Positions 36,611-50,556 of a stretch of DNA of 64,000 bases are shown piece after piece. Positions within the stretch are counted from its first letter, which is position 1. Each line of letters starts with the position of its first letter. The stretch covers positions 1 through 64,000 of the forward strand of contig NZ_JANHKP010000002.1 of the NCBI RefSeq assembly GCF_024497955.1. Direction: 5' to 3'. The position numbers were made by a program, and so were the translations under genes. The notes below the pieces were generated by a model, which saw only the letters and a program-made list of their open reading frames with translations, ran no database searches and had not been told where the DNA came from. The DNA comes from Streptomyces sp. C10-9-1. Its GTDB lineage: Bacteria; Actinomycetota; Actinomycetes; Streptomycetales; Streptomycetaceae.

Positions 36611-38491
36611 GTGGCTGACGTACCTGCCGATCTTGCCGCAGTGTGGCCGCGAGTGCTCGAGCAGCTTCTCGACGAGGGCCAGCAGGGCGTCGAGCCCAAG
36701 GACAAGCAGTGGATCGAGCGCTGCCAGCCTCTGGCCCTGGTCGCCGACACGGCGCTGCTCGCCGTACCCAACGAGTGGGGCAAGCGCGTGCTGGAGGGCC
36801 GCCTCGCCCCGCTGATCAGCGACACCCTCAGCCGGGAGTGCGGCCGCCCGATCCGTATCGCGATCACGGTCGACGACTCCGCGGGCGACAGCTCGGCGCC
36901 CGCCTCCCAGCAGCCGGGCGCCCCGCGCTATCCCGCCTCCCCGCACGAGGACCCGCGCGGCGGCGAGGGCTACGAGGGCGGGCGGGGGTCCGAGGGCTAC
37001 GACGGCGGGCGCCCGGGCGAGGGCTACGGGGCTCCCCGCCAGCAGGACGCCTACGAGCCGCCCCGCCCCGGTGAGGGCTACGGCTCCCCGCGTGCCGACC
37101 GCTACGAGGGATACGGCCGCCGCGGCGAGACCGACGAGGGACTGCCCTCGGTGCGCCCCGCCTACCCCGAGTACCAGCAGCGCCCCGAACCGGGCTCCTG
37201 GCCGCGCAGCCAGGAGGACCTGTCCTGGCAGCAGCCCCGGCTCGGCGGCTTCCCGGAGCGGGACCCGTACGCGACGCCGCCGCCCGGCCGCGGGCAGCAC
37301 GACTACCGCCGGCCCCAGCCCGCCGACCACCAGCCGTACGACCCGCGCGCCGAGCGCAGGGACCTGGGCGAGCCCACGCCGCCCCACCGCGGGGGACCCG
37401 GGGGCGACACCGGTCCGCTCGGGGCCAAGCCGGCTCCGGCACCGGGGCCCGGGGAGCCGCACGCCCGGCTGAACCCGAAGTACCTCTTCGACACCTTCGT
37501 GATCGGGGCGTCCAACCGCTTCGCGCACGCGGCCGCGGTGGCGGTGGCCGAGGCGCCGGCCAAGGCCTACAACCCTCTTTTCATCTACGGGGAGTCGGGG
37601 CTCGGGAAGACGCACCTGCTGCACGCGATCGGGCACTACGCCCGCAGCCTCTACCCGGGCACCCGGGTGCGGTACGTGAGCTCCGAGGAGTTCACCAACG
37701 AGTTCATCAACTCCATCCGCGACGGCAAGGGCGACACCTTCCGCAAGCGGTACCGCGACGTGGACATCCTGCTGGTCGACGACATCCAGTTCCTGGCGAG
37801 CAAGGAGTCCACGCAGGAGGAGTTCTTCCACACCTTCAACACCCTGCACAACGCCAACAAGCAGATCGTGCTCTCCTCCGACCGGCCCCCCAAGCAGCTC
37901 ATGACGCTGGAGGACCGGCTGCGCAACCGCTTCGAGTGGGGGCTGACGACGGACGTCCAGCCCCCCGAGCTGGAGACCCGCATCGCGATCCTGCGCAAGA
38001 AGGCGGTGCAGGAGCAGCTGAACGCGCCCCCGGAGGTGCTGGAGTTCATCGCCTCCCGGATCTCCCGGAACATCCGGGAGCTGGAGGGTGCGCTCATCCG
38101 GGTCACCGCCTTCGCCTCGCTCAACCGGCAGCCGGTGGACCTGGGGCTGACGGAGATCGTCCTCAAGGACCTGATCCCGGGTGGCGAGGACGCCGCCCCC
38201 GAGATCACCGCGGGGGCGATCATGGCGGCCACCGCCGACTACTTCGGCCTGACCGTCGAGGACCTGTGCGGCTCGTCACGCAGCCGGGTCCTGGTGACGG
38301 CGCGCCAGATCGCGATGTACCTGTGCCGCGAGCTGACGGATCTCTCCCTGCCCAAGATCGGCGCCCAGTTCGGCGGCCGGGACCACACGACCGTGATGCA
38401 CGCGGACCGGAAGATCCGTGCGCTGATGGCGGAGCGCCGCTCGATCTACAACCAGGTGACGGAGCTGACCAACCGGATCAAGGCGGGCTGA
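36611..38491 (+). CDS. dnaA: Chromosomal replication initiator DnaA
   Basis: Binds DnaA boxes at oriC and opens the DNA with ATP. The 626-residue protein starts with GTG. Domain I is at about 1-90 ([13 protein letters not shown]), then an unusually long disordered domain II of about 200 residues rich in Gly, Pro, Tyr and Arg, which is characteristic of streptomycetes. The AAA+ domain III has Walker A GESGLGKT at about 327-334, Walker [11 protein letters not shown] and the box VII arginine region. Domain IV ends with the DNA-binding signature [15 protein letters not shown]. Confidence 0.98.
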   Translation: MADVPADLAAVWPRVLEQLLDEGQQGVEPKDKQWIERCQPLALVADTALLAVPNEWGKRVLEGRLAPLISDTLSRECGRPIRIAITVDDSAGDSSAPASQQPGAPRYPASPHEDPRGGEGYEGGRGSEGYDGGRPGEGYGAPRQQDAYEPPRPGEGYGSPRADRYEGYGRRGETDEGLPSVRPAYPEYQQRPEPGSWPRSQEDLSWQQPRLGGFPERDPYATPPPGRGQHDYRRPQPADHQPYDPRAERRDLGEPTPPHRGGPGGDTGPLGAKPAPAPGPGEPHARLNPKYLFDTFVIGASNRFAHAAAVAVAEAPAKAYNPLFIYGESGLGKTHLLHAIGHYARSLYPGTRVRYVSSEEFTNEFINSIRDGKGDTFRKRYRDVDILLVDDIQFLASKESTQEEFFHTFNTLHNANKQIVLSSDRPPKQLMTLEDRLRNRFEWGLTTDVQPPELETRIAILRKKAVQEQLNAPPEVLEFIASRISRNIRELEGALIRVTAFASLNRQPVDLGLTEIVLKDLIPGGEDAAPEITAGAIMAATADYFGLTVEDLCGSSRSRVLVTARQIAMYLCRELTDLSLPKIGAQFGGRDHTTVMHADRKIRALMAERRSIYNQVTELTNRIKAG

Positions 38492-38520
38492 GCGGGGGTC
38501 CGCCGGACGGAGCGGGGACG

Positions 38521-38553
38521 AGGGGCGCACGGGACATCCTCCCGGGCGCCCCT
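38521..38553 (+). terminator. Terminator after dnaA
   Basis: An 8-bp stem (38521-38528 with 38546-38553) extended inward by 4 bp (38530-38533 with 38541-38544), 29 bp after dnaA. Confidence 0.6.
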
Positions 38554-39577
38554 TCGCCGTTCGCGGCCCCGCAGGCCGGGCCCCCGGTGGCGCGGACGCC
38601 CCCGGGGCGGGCACCGGCCGGGGTGGGGCTGCGGAGCGGGTGACGGCCGCGGAGGAGCAGCACGGCGGGCACCGGCCGGGACGAGGAGGGCCCGGAGCGG
38701 CGTCCGGCGGCTTCCGGCGGGACGCCGCCGCCTTCCGCAGTGCCGGGGCGGATCGCCGTCGCACGGGACCGCCGGAAGGCGTGCGGGCCGGCGAAGGCGG
38801 CTCCGCGCGCCCCGCATGCCCCGCGGTCAGCGGTCCGGCTGTGTTCGAATACCGGCGGGCCGGGACGGTTCTCCACAGATCGGGTGCGGAAACGCCGTCC
38901 ACAGGCTGGGGATCCGCAGGTTGTCCCGAACCTGTCCACAGGTGCCCGCCTCGCCGTGCCGTCGGCCCTGCTCAGCCGGTTGTGGACTTGTGGCCGAAGG
39001 ATCTCCACAGGCTGTGGAGATCCCGATCTTCCCGAAACCCCGATCCTCGTCGTCCACCGGCGGCCCACAAGGAGCCCGCGGTTGCCCACAGCTTTTCCCC
39101 ACCCCTGTCCACTGTTCGGCAACGCAACACCGTCCCTCACCGGGTGGAGTGAAAGCCGTCACACCAAGCTGCCGGGTTGGCCTGTGGGGAACGTGGGTAA
39201 AGCTGGGGACGCCGTTGGGGAGAAGTCCCCCGGGGCTGTGCATCGACTGTGCAGAACTTTCGCGCGTCCACAGGCGGCGCCGGTTGTCCACGGCCCCGGC
39301 CCACAGGGGCGGTGGACAAAAAACCGTGCTTGACCTGCGCCAACGGCGTTATCCACGGTTTCCACAGGCCCTACTACTACTCCCACTCAGAGTTACCGGG
39401 GAATCCGCTTGGAAGGGGGGCCTGTGCACAACCCGAGCCCGGTGCCCCCGGCCTCCCCCGTCCCGACTTGACCCCGAGCCGCACCGAGTGTCCGCGCCGT
39501 GCGTCAGACTGGTCTCCGGCATCAAGCCGACGACGAAGGCCAGCAGGGCGAGCCAGCAACAGCAGGAGGCGGTTCCG
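38554..39577. other. oriC: Replication origin oriC
   Basis: The dnaA-dnaN gap. DnaA-box-like 9-mers are dense from 38869 to 39366. Clear ones are at 38869, 38895, 38932, 38981 (reverse), 39001, 39013 (reverse), 39082, 39183 (reverse), 39264, 39284, 39311 (reverse), 39349 and 39358. None is a perfect TTGTCCACA or TTATCCACA; the closest are TTGTCCACG (39284), CTGTCCACA (38932), TTATCCACG (39349) and the reverse of TTGTCCACC (39311). Mixed orientation and many weak boxes match the known streptomycete origin. No A+T-rich repeat block is obvious. Confidence 0.95.
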
Positions 39578-40708
39578 GTGAAGATCCGGGTGGAGCGCGA
39601 TGTACTCGCGGAGGCGGTGGCCTGGGTGGCCCGGAGCCTTCCGGCCCGTCCGCCGGCGCCGGTTCTCGCTGGCCTTCTGCTGAAGGCGGAGGACGGCGCG
39701 CTCAGCTTCTCCAGCTTCGACTACGAGGTCTCGGCCCGGGTCTCGGTGGAGGCGGAGGTCGAGGAGGACGGCACGGTCCTGGTCTCCGGCCGCCTGCTCG
39801 CGGACATCTGCCGCGCCCTGCCCAACCGCCCCGTGGAGATCTCCACCGACGGCGTCCGGGCGACCGTGGTCTGCGGCTCCTCCCGCTTCACGCTCCACAC
39901 CCTGCCCGTGGAGGAGTACCCGGCCCTGCCGCAGATGCCCACCGCCACGGGCACCGTGCCGGGCGAGGTCTTCGCCTCGGCCGCCGCCCAGGTGGCCATC
40001 GCCGCCGGGCGCGACGACACGCTGCCGGTGCTGACGGGCGTGCGCATCGAGATCGAGGGGGACACCGTCACCCTCGCGTCCACCGACCGCTACCGCTTCG
40101 CGGTCCGCGAGTTCCTGTGGAAGCCCGAGAGCCCGGATGCCTCGGCCGTCGCCCTGGTGCCCGCCAAGACCCTGCTCGACACCGCCAAGGCGCTCACCAG
40201 CGGCGACACGGTCACGCTGGCGCTGTCCGGCTCCGGTGCGGGCGAGGGCCTGATCGGTTTCGAGGGGGCGGGGCGCCGCACCACCACCCGTCTGCTCGAG
40301 GGCGACCTCCCGAAGTACCGCACGCTGTTCCCCACCGAGTTCAACTCGGTGGCCGTGATCGAGACGGCTCCGTTCGTCGAGGCCGTCAAGCGCGTGGCCC
40401 TGGTCGCCGAGCGGAACACGCCGGTGCGGCTCAGCTTCGAGCAGGGCGTGCTGATCCTGGAGGCCGGTTCCAGCGACGACGCGCAGGCCGTGGAGCGCGT
40501 GGACGCCCAGCTGGACGGCGACGACATCTCGATCGCCTTCAACCCGACCTTCCTGCTCGACGGCCTGAGCGCCATCGACTCCCCGGTCGCCCAGCTCTCC
40601 TTCACCACCTCCACCAAGCCCGCGCTGCTCAGCGGCAAGCCCGCCGTCGACGCGGAGGCGGACGAGGCGTACAAGTACCTGATCATGCCGGTCCGCCTCA
40701 GCGGCTGA
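39578..40708 (+). CDS. dnaN: DNA polymerase III sliding clamp (beta)
   Basis: Ring-shaped clamp that keeps polymerase on DNA and recruits many partners. The 376-residue length equals that in other streptomycetes. It starts at a GTG (39578) with AGGAGG 8 bp upstream (MKIRVERDVLAEAVAWVARS) and ends YKYLIMPVRLSG, the usual clamp C-terminus. The three-fold repeated clamp domains are evident from length and the LEAGSSDDAQ region. The frame is open upstream into oriC, but that part is not coding. Confidence 0.97.
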   Translation: MKIRVERDVLAEAVAWVARSLPARPPAPVLAGLLLKAEDGALSFSSFDYEVSARVSVEAEVEEDGTVLVSGRLLADICRALPNRPVEISTDGVRATVVCGSSRFTLHTLPVEEYPALPQMPTATGTVPGEVFASAAAQVAIAAGRDDTLPVLTGVRIEIEGDTVTLASTDRYRFAVREFLWKPESPDASAVALVPAKTLLDTAKALTSGDTVTLALSGSGAGEGLIGFEGAGRRTTTRLLEGDLPKYRTLFPTEFNSVAVIETAPFVEAVKRVALVAERNTPVRLSFEQGVLILEAGSSDDAQAVERVDAQLDGDDISIAFNPTFLLDGLSAIDSPVAQLSFTTSTKPALLSGKPAVDAEADEAYKYLIMPVRLSG

Positions 40709-40717
40709 CCCGCGTGC

Positions 40718-40743
40718 GGTCCGGGCGGGCCCCCGCCCGGACC
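40718..40743 (+). terminator. Terminator after dnaN
   Basis: A perfect 12-bp stem (40718-40729 with 40732-40743) with a very short 2-base spacing, so the real loop uses inner bases. It lies just after dnaN. Confidence 0.65.
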
Positions 40744-40901
40744 GGGTGCGCCGCCCTGACGCGCCGCCGGCTTGCCGGCGACTGCCGCGAGGCGGCTGAG
40801 CAGGGCTTCTGAGCGCGTGACCCCACAGGTGTGCGCCGGTCGCCGGGCGTAGTCTCGGAGCCGGGCAGGAACACGGCACACAAACGATTGAGGAATCTCA
40901 G

Positions 40902-41780
40902 ATGGAGCTCGGTCTCGTCGGCCTCGGCAAGATGGGCGGCAACATGCGCGAGCGCATCCGCCGCGCAGGCCACACCGTCATCGGCTACGACCGCAACCCG
41001 GACCTCGCGGACGTCCACAGCCTGGAGGAGCTCGTGGGCAGCCTCAAGGGCCCGCGCGTGGTGTGGGTCATGGTCCCGGCCGGAGCCGCGACCCAGTCCA
41101 CCATCGACGAGCTGGCGGAGCTGCTCTCCCCCGGCGACGTGGTCGTCGACGGCGGCAACTCCCGCTGGACGGACGACGAGAAGCACGCCGTCGAGCTGGG
41201 CATCAAGGGCATCGGTTTCGTCGACTGCGGTGTCTCCGGCGGCGTCTGGGGCCTGGAGAACGGCTACGCCCTGATGTACGGCGGCGATGCCGAGCACGTC
41301 GCGAAGGTCCAGCCGGTCTTCGACGCGCTCAAGCCGGCCGGCGCCCACGGCTCCGTGCACGCCGGCAAGGTCGGCGCCGGCCACTTCGCCAAGATGGTCC
41401 ACAACGGCATCGAGTACGCCATGATGCAGGCCTACGCCGAGGGCTGGGAGCTGCTGGAGAAGGTCGACTCGGTCACCGACGTGCGCGAGGTGTTCCGCTC
41501 CTGGCAGGAGGGCACGGTCATCCGCTCCTGGCTGCTGGACCTCGCGGTCAACGCCCTGGACGAGGACGAGCACCTCGACCGGCTGCGCGGCTACGCCCAG
41601 GACTCGGGCGAGGGCCGCTGGACGGTGGAGGCGGCCATCGACAACGCCGTACCGCTCCCGGCGATCACGGCCTCGCTCTTCGCGCGGTTCGCGTCCCGCC
41701 AGGACGACTCCCCGCAGATGAAGATGATCGCCGCGCTGCGCAACCAGTTCGGGGGCCACGCGGTCGAGAGCAAGAAGTAG
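40902..41780 (+). CDS. gnd: 6-phosphogluconate dehydrogenase, short type
   Basis: Decarboxylates 6-phosphogluconate to ribulose-5-phosphate. The 292-residue protein is the short (GndA/YqeC-like) form, with the NAD(P)-binding motif [27 protein letters not shown] and the catalytic segment [19 protein letters not shown]. In streptomycetes it regularly separates dnaN from recF, an unusual placement of a metabolic gene in the origin cluster. Confidence 0.95.
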   Translation: MELGLVGLGKMGGNMRERIRRAGHTVIGYDRNPDLADVHSLEELVGSLKGPRVVWVMVPAGAATQSTIDELAELLSPGDVVVDGGNSRWTDDEKHAVELGIKGIGFVDCGVSGGVWGLENGYALMYGGDAEHVAKVQPVFDALKPAGAHGSVHAGKVGAGHFAKMVHNGIEYAMMQAYAEGWELLEKVDSVTDVREVFRSWQEGTVIRSWLLDLAVNALDEDEHLDRLRGYAQDSGEGRWTVEAAIDNAVPLPAITASLFARFASRQDDSPQMKMIAALRNQFGGHAVESKK

Positions 41781-41836
41781 TCCACAGCCCGTGCACACCC
41801 CGTGCACGGGCCGCCGCGGGAAGGTCGGCGCACACC

Positions 41837-42960
41837 ATGCACGTCACGCACCTGTCGCTGGCCGACTTCCGCTCCTACGCCCGGGTCGAGGTACCCCTCG
41901 GCCCGGGCGTCACCGCGTTCGTCGGGGCGAACGGCCAGGGCAAGACCAACCTCGTGGAGGCCGTCGGCTATCTGGCCACGCTCTCCAGCCACCGGGTCTC
42001 CTCGGACGCCCCGCTGGTCCGCATGGGCGCCGAGCGCGCCGTGGTCCGGGCCGCCGTCACCCAGGGCGAGCGCTCCCAGCTGATCGAGCTGGAGCTCAAC
42101 CCGGGCAAGGCCAACCGGGCGCGGATCAACAGGTCCTCGCAGGTCAGACCACGCGACGTGCTCGGCATCCTGCGCACCGTGCTCTTCGCCCCGGAGGATC
42201 TGGCCCTGGTCAAGGGCGATCCCGGGGAGCGGCGGCGCTTCCTCGACGACCTGGTCACCGCCCGCTCGCCGCGGATGGCGGGTGTGCGCTCCGACTACGA
42301 GCGGGTCCTCAAGCAGCGCAACACCCTGCTGAAGTCCGCAGCCATGGCCCGGCGCCACGGTGGCCGCTCCATGGACATGTCCACCCTGGACGTGTGGGAC
42401 CAGCACCTGGCCCGTGCCGGCGCCGAGGTGCTCGCCCGGCGCGGCGAGCTGATCACCGCGCTCCAGCCGCTCGCCGACAAGGCCTACGAGGCGCTGGCGC
42501 CGGGAGGCGGACCCGTGGCGCTGGAGTACCGTTCCGCCTCCGCCGGGGCCGGGGAGGCGCACGGGCGCGAGGAGTTCTACGCGCACCTGCTCGCGGCCCT
42601 GGAGGAGGCGCGCCGCCAGGAGATCGAGCGCGGTGTGACGCTGGTCGGCCCCCACCGGGACGACCTGGTGCTCCGGCTCGGCCGGCTGCCGGCCAAGGGC
42701 TACGCCAGCCACGGGGAGTCCTGGTCCTTCGCCCTCGCACTGCGCCTCGCCTCCTACGAACTGCTGCGTGCCGAGGGGAACGAACCGGTGCTCGTGCTGG
42801 ACGACGTCTTCGCGGAGCTGGACGCGCGCCGCCGCGAGCGCCTCGCGGAACTGGTGGCCCCCGGTGAGCAGGTGCTGGTCACCGCGGCCGTGGGCGACGA
42901 CGTTCCCGCGGTGCTCGCCGGCAGCCGGTACACCGTGGCCGACGGGGAGGTGCGCGGGGC

Positions 42961-42964
<4 letters not shown>
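41837..42964 (+). CDS. recF: DNA replication and repair protein RecF
   Basis: An SMC-like ATPase that loads RecA at gaps together with RecO and RecR. The 375-residue protein begins [19 protein letters not shown], Walker A is [17 protein letters not shown] (about 34-50), the ABC signature-like region lies near [14 protein letters not shown], and Walker B is [16 protein letters not shown]. The stop overlaps the start of the next gene (ATGA). Confidence 0.96.
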
Positions 42965-45904
<2,940 letters not shown>

Positions 45905-45945
45905 GTCGGTCTCAGCTGACCGCACGAAAGGACTGAAGACCAGCA

Positions 45946-48540
<2,595 letters not shown>

Positions 48541-48542
48541 GC

Positions 48543-49187
48543 GTGAGTGGAGCCACGGGTGCCGGAGCGTCCGCTTCCGGAGCGAACGGTGCCCGTGGCC
48601 CTGCCGCGGACTCCCAGGGGGCCACAACAGTGACGGACACCCGGGGACAGCAGTCCCCCTACGAGACGTACGGCGACGAGCAGCCCGAGCGTGAGCCGTA
48701 CCACCCGCCGCAGGCCTACCAGGCGCCCGGCGGAACCCAGGGCGGCCAGGCCCGTCCGGGGCAGCAGGCCGCCTCGGCGGTGCGCCTTCCGCGCACCGGC
48801 GCCCGCACCACGCCGCGAACCCGCAAGGCACGGCTGCGGGTGGCGAAGGCCGACCCCTGGTCGGTGATGAAGGTCAGCTTCCTGCTGTCGATCGCCCTCG
48901 GCATCTGCACCGTGGTCGCGGCCGCGGTGCTGTGGATGGTCATGGACGCGATGGGGGTCTTCTCCACGGTCGGCGGCACGATCAGCGAGGCCACCGGATC
49001 CAACGAGAGCAACGGCTTCGACCTCCAGTCGTTCCTGTCGCTGCCCCGTGTCCTGATCTTCACCTCGGTCATCGCCGTGATCGACGTGGTGCTCGCCACG
49101 GCGCTGGCGACCCTGGGCGCCTTCATCTACAACCTCTCGGCCGGCTTCGTGGGCGGTGTGGAGCTCACGCTCGCCGAGGACGAGTAG
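48543..49187 (+). CDS. DUF3566 transmembrane protein
   Basis: A 214-residue protein with a variable, Pro/Gly/Gln-rich N-terminal half and a conserved C-terminal part: basic region TRKARLRVAKADPWSVMKVSF, a first membrane helix (about 112-136) and a second (about 180-203) separated by an outside loop. DUF3566 proteins follow gyrA in most actinobacteria (Rv0007 in M. tuberculosis), which suggests involvement in division or septum positioning, but the function is unknown. It starts with GTG 2 bp after the gyrA stop. Confidence 0.9.
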   Translation: MSGATGAGASASGANGARGPAADSQGATTVTDTRGQQSPYETYGDEQPEREPYHPPQAYQAPGGTQGGQARPGQQAASAVRLPRTGARTTPRTRKARLRVAKADPWSVMKVSFLLSIALGICTVVAAAVLWMVMDAMGVFSTVGGTISEATGSNESNGFDLQSFLSLPRVLIFTSVIAVIDVVLATALATLGAFIYNLSAGFVGGVELTLAEDE

Positions 49188-49237
49188 CCGCTGGTCCGCC
49201 GCGGGGCGGCTCCGGGCCGACCCCGCGGGAACCGATT

Positions 49238-49266
49238 TTGGCGCTGCGCGTCAGGTGCGCTAATCT
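49238..49266 (+). promoter_or_regulatory. Promoter of the tRNA-Ile gene
   Basis: TTGGCG (49238-49243), a 17-base spacer and TAATCT (49261-49266), 25 bp before the mature tRNA. Confidence 0.75.
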
Positions 49267-49290
49267 TCAGAGGTCAGCGCGCAGCGCGGA

Positions 49291-49364
49291 GGGGCTATAG
49301 CTCAGTTGGTTAGAGCGCATCCCTGATAAGGATGAGGCCACAGGTTCAAATCCTGTTAGCCCCA
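49291..49364 (+). tRNA. tRNA-Ile (GAT)
   Basis: 74 nt. The 5' GGGGCTA pairs with TAGCCCC at the 3' end, and the anticodon GAT is at 49325-49327. The D loop (AGCTCAGTTGGTTAGAGC) and T loop (GGTTCAAATCC) are standard. The CCA end is not encoded. Confidence 0.97.
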
Positions 49365-49370
49365 CATGAG

Positions 49371-49408
49371 ACGAGGGCCCCCGACCGGAACCGGTCGGGG
49401 GCCCTCGT
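49371..49408 (+). terminator. Terminator after tRNA-Ile
   Basis: Perfect 18-bp stem (49371-49388 with 49391-49408) that starts 7 bases after the tRNA. Confidence 0.9.
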
Positions 49409-49529
49409 GCGTGCCACCCCCGGTCTCCGCGCCGGGTGCGGCCGGGCACGGGCCGTCAGACGCGGGGTGCCCCGGTGGGATTCCCCCGCGCCGTCTCCCG
49501 GAGGAGGTCCGGCCCGCGCTGCTCCTCCG

Positions 49530-49961
49530 TCATCCCGCCTCGCGGTGCATCCCCGTGCACAGTGCCCAGACGATGAAGATGTTGACGGCCACCAGGACCA
49601 GGGCCCACAGCGGGTAGTACGGGATCCACAGGAAGTTGGCGATCGCGCCCAGGCTCGCCACGAACACGCCGAAGAACCGGGCCCACAGCGCTCCGCTGCC
49701 GAGTACGGCGATCCCGGCGAGGACGAGGACGAATCCCAGGATGAGATGCACCCATCCCCAGCCCGTCAGGCTGAACTCGAAGACGTAGTTGCGTGTCGCG
49801 ACGAACAGGTCGTCCTCGGCGATGGCGGAGATGCCCTCGAAGATCGCCATCACACCACCGAAGATCATCAGCGAGGCGGCGAGGACCGTCGCGCCGGAGG
49901 TGTGGCCGTGGGGGGCGGTCGGCTGCGCAGAGGCTGATCCGGGACGGGTGTCAGCGGCCAT
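49530..49961 (-). CDS. Membrane protein, DUF7144-like
   Basis: A 143-residue protein with four hydrophobic segments (about 25-45, 69-87, 93-108, 112-132), a short polar N-terminus and the sequence SLTGWGWVHLILGFVLVLAGIAVL, typical of a family common in streptomycetes. It has an acidic outside loop (EDDLFVATRNYVFEF). The function is unknown. It is transcribed away from DLW-39, and the 297-bp gap between them shows only the promoter listed next. Confidence 0.8.
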   Translation of the reverse strand: MAADTRPGSASAQPTAPHGHTSGATVLAASLMIFGGVMAIFEGISAIAEDDLFVATRNYVFEFSLTGWGWVHLILGFVLVLAGIAVLGSGALWARFFGVFVASLGAIANFLWIPYYPLWALVLVAVNIFIVWALCTGMHREAG

Positions 49962-50181
49962 GTCGGCCTCCTCGGGTGTCGGGGTGCTGCCGTGCGGGCG
50001 GACCCCCCGGGCCGGTGCGGCCCGACTTCAGCGTGGCACGGCGGCAGGGGGTCGGCACCCCGGCCCGGCGGCGGCCGGCCCCGGGCGGGCCGTTCCGCGG
50101 GGCGGTCCGCCGGAAGGATCGGCTCCGCCGCGCGGGCCCGCGGGCACGTGCGAGGGGCGGCGTCCGGAGTCCGTACGCAGG

Positions 50182-50212
50182 TAACCGATCGGTATCGGCC
50201 GGTGTGTATAGT
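50182..50212 (+). promoter_or_regulatory. Possible promoter of the DLW-39 gene
   Basis: A good -10 element TATAGT at 50207-50212, 46 bp before the start codon. The -35 is weak (TAACCG at 50182-50187). Confidence 0.4.
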
Positions 50213-50258
50213 CGGGCGCCAGAAGCCCTCATACGTCAAGGAAAGACGAGGTCGCGCG

Positions 50259-50393
50259 GTGAAGAAGCTCCTCCTGGTCGCACTGGCCGCCATCGGCGGG
50301 CTCCTCGTGTACCGCCAGATCCAGGCGGATCGCGCCGAGCAGGACCTGTGGACGGAGGCGACCGACTCCGTGCCCGCAGGTTCGGGTGTGTGA
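50259..50393 (+). CDS. DLW-39 family small protein
   Basis: A 44-residue protein (VKKLLLVALAAIGGLLVY, then RQIQADRAEQDLWTEATDSV). It has an N-terminal hydrophobic segment and the invariant DLWTEAT that names the family. In actinobacteria it sits downstream of gyrA and near tRNA-Ile. The function is unknown; a membrane-bound microprotein is likely. It starts with GTG. Confidence 0.9.
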   Translation: MKKLLLVALAAIGGLLVYRQIQADRAEQDLWTEATDSVPAGSGV

Positions 50394-50414
50394 GACACAG
50401 AACGCTGAGACGAG

Positions 50415-50443
50415 AACCCCGGCCGCAGGATGCGGCCGGGGTT
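50415..50443 (+). terminator. Terminator after DLW-39
   Basis: Perfect 13-bp stem (50415-50427 with 50431-50443) with a 3-base loop. Confidence 0.85.
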
Positions 50444-50509
50444 CCGTGCACCCGGGGATCGAACGGTCTTCCGGCCCTGCCTGCGGCGGGGGTCCTCACG
50501 AGTTCACCA

Positions 50510-50536
50510 TCGCAACTTGCTGACTTGCGATAGCAA
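50510..50536. promoter_or_regulatory. Operator-like element upstream of the VWA gene
   Basis: Two interlocked inverted repeats, TCGCAA/TTGCGA (50510-50515, 50525-50530) and TTGCT/AGCAA (50517-50521, 50532-50536), with TTGC also repeated directly 8 bp apart. It lies 20 bp before the VWA start and looks like a regulator site. Confidence 0.45.
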
Positions 50537-50556
50537 ACCTACGGGGAGGGGGCGTC

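Noticed and set aside
38816..39577. In-frame upstream extension of dnaN
   Set aside because: It crosses oriC and its boxes; the real start at 39578 has a clear ribosome binding site.
49291..49364. tRNA-Ile as attachment site of an integrated element
   Set aside because: No integrase gene and no direct repeat of the tRNA 3' end is visible near it.
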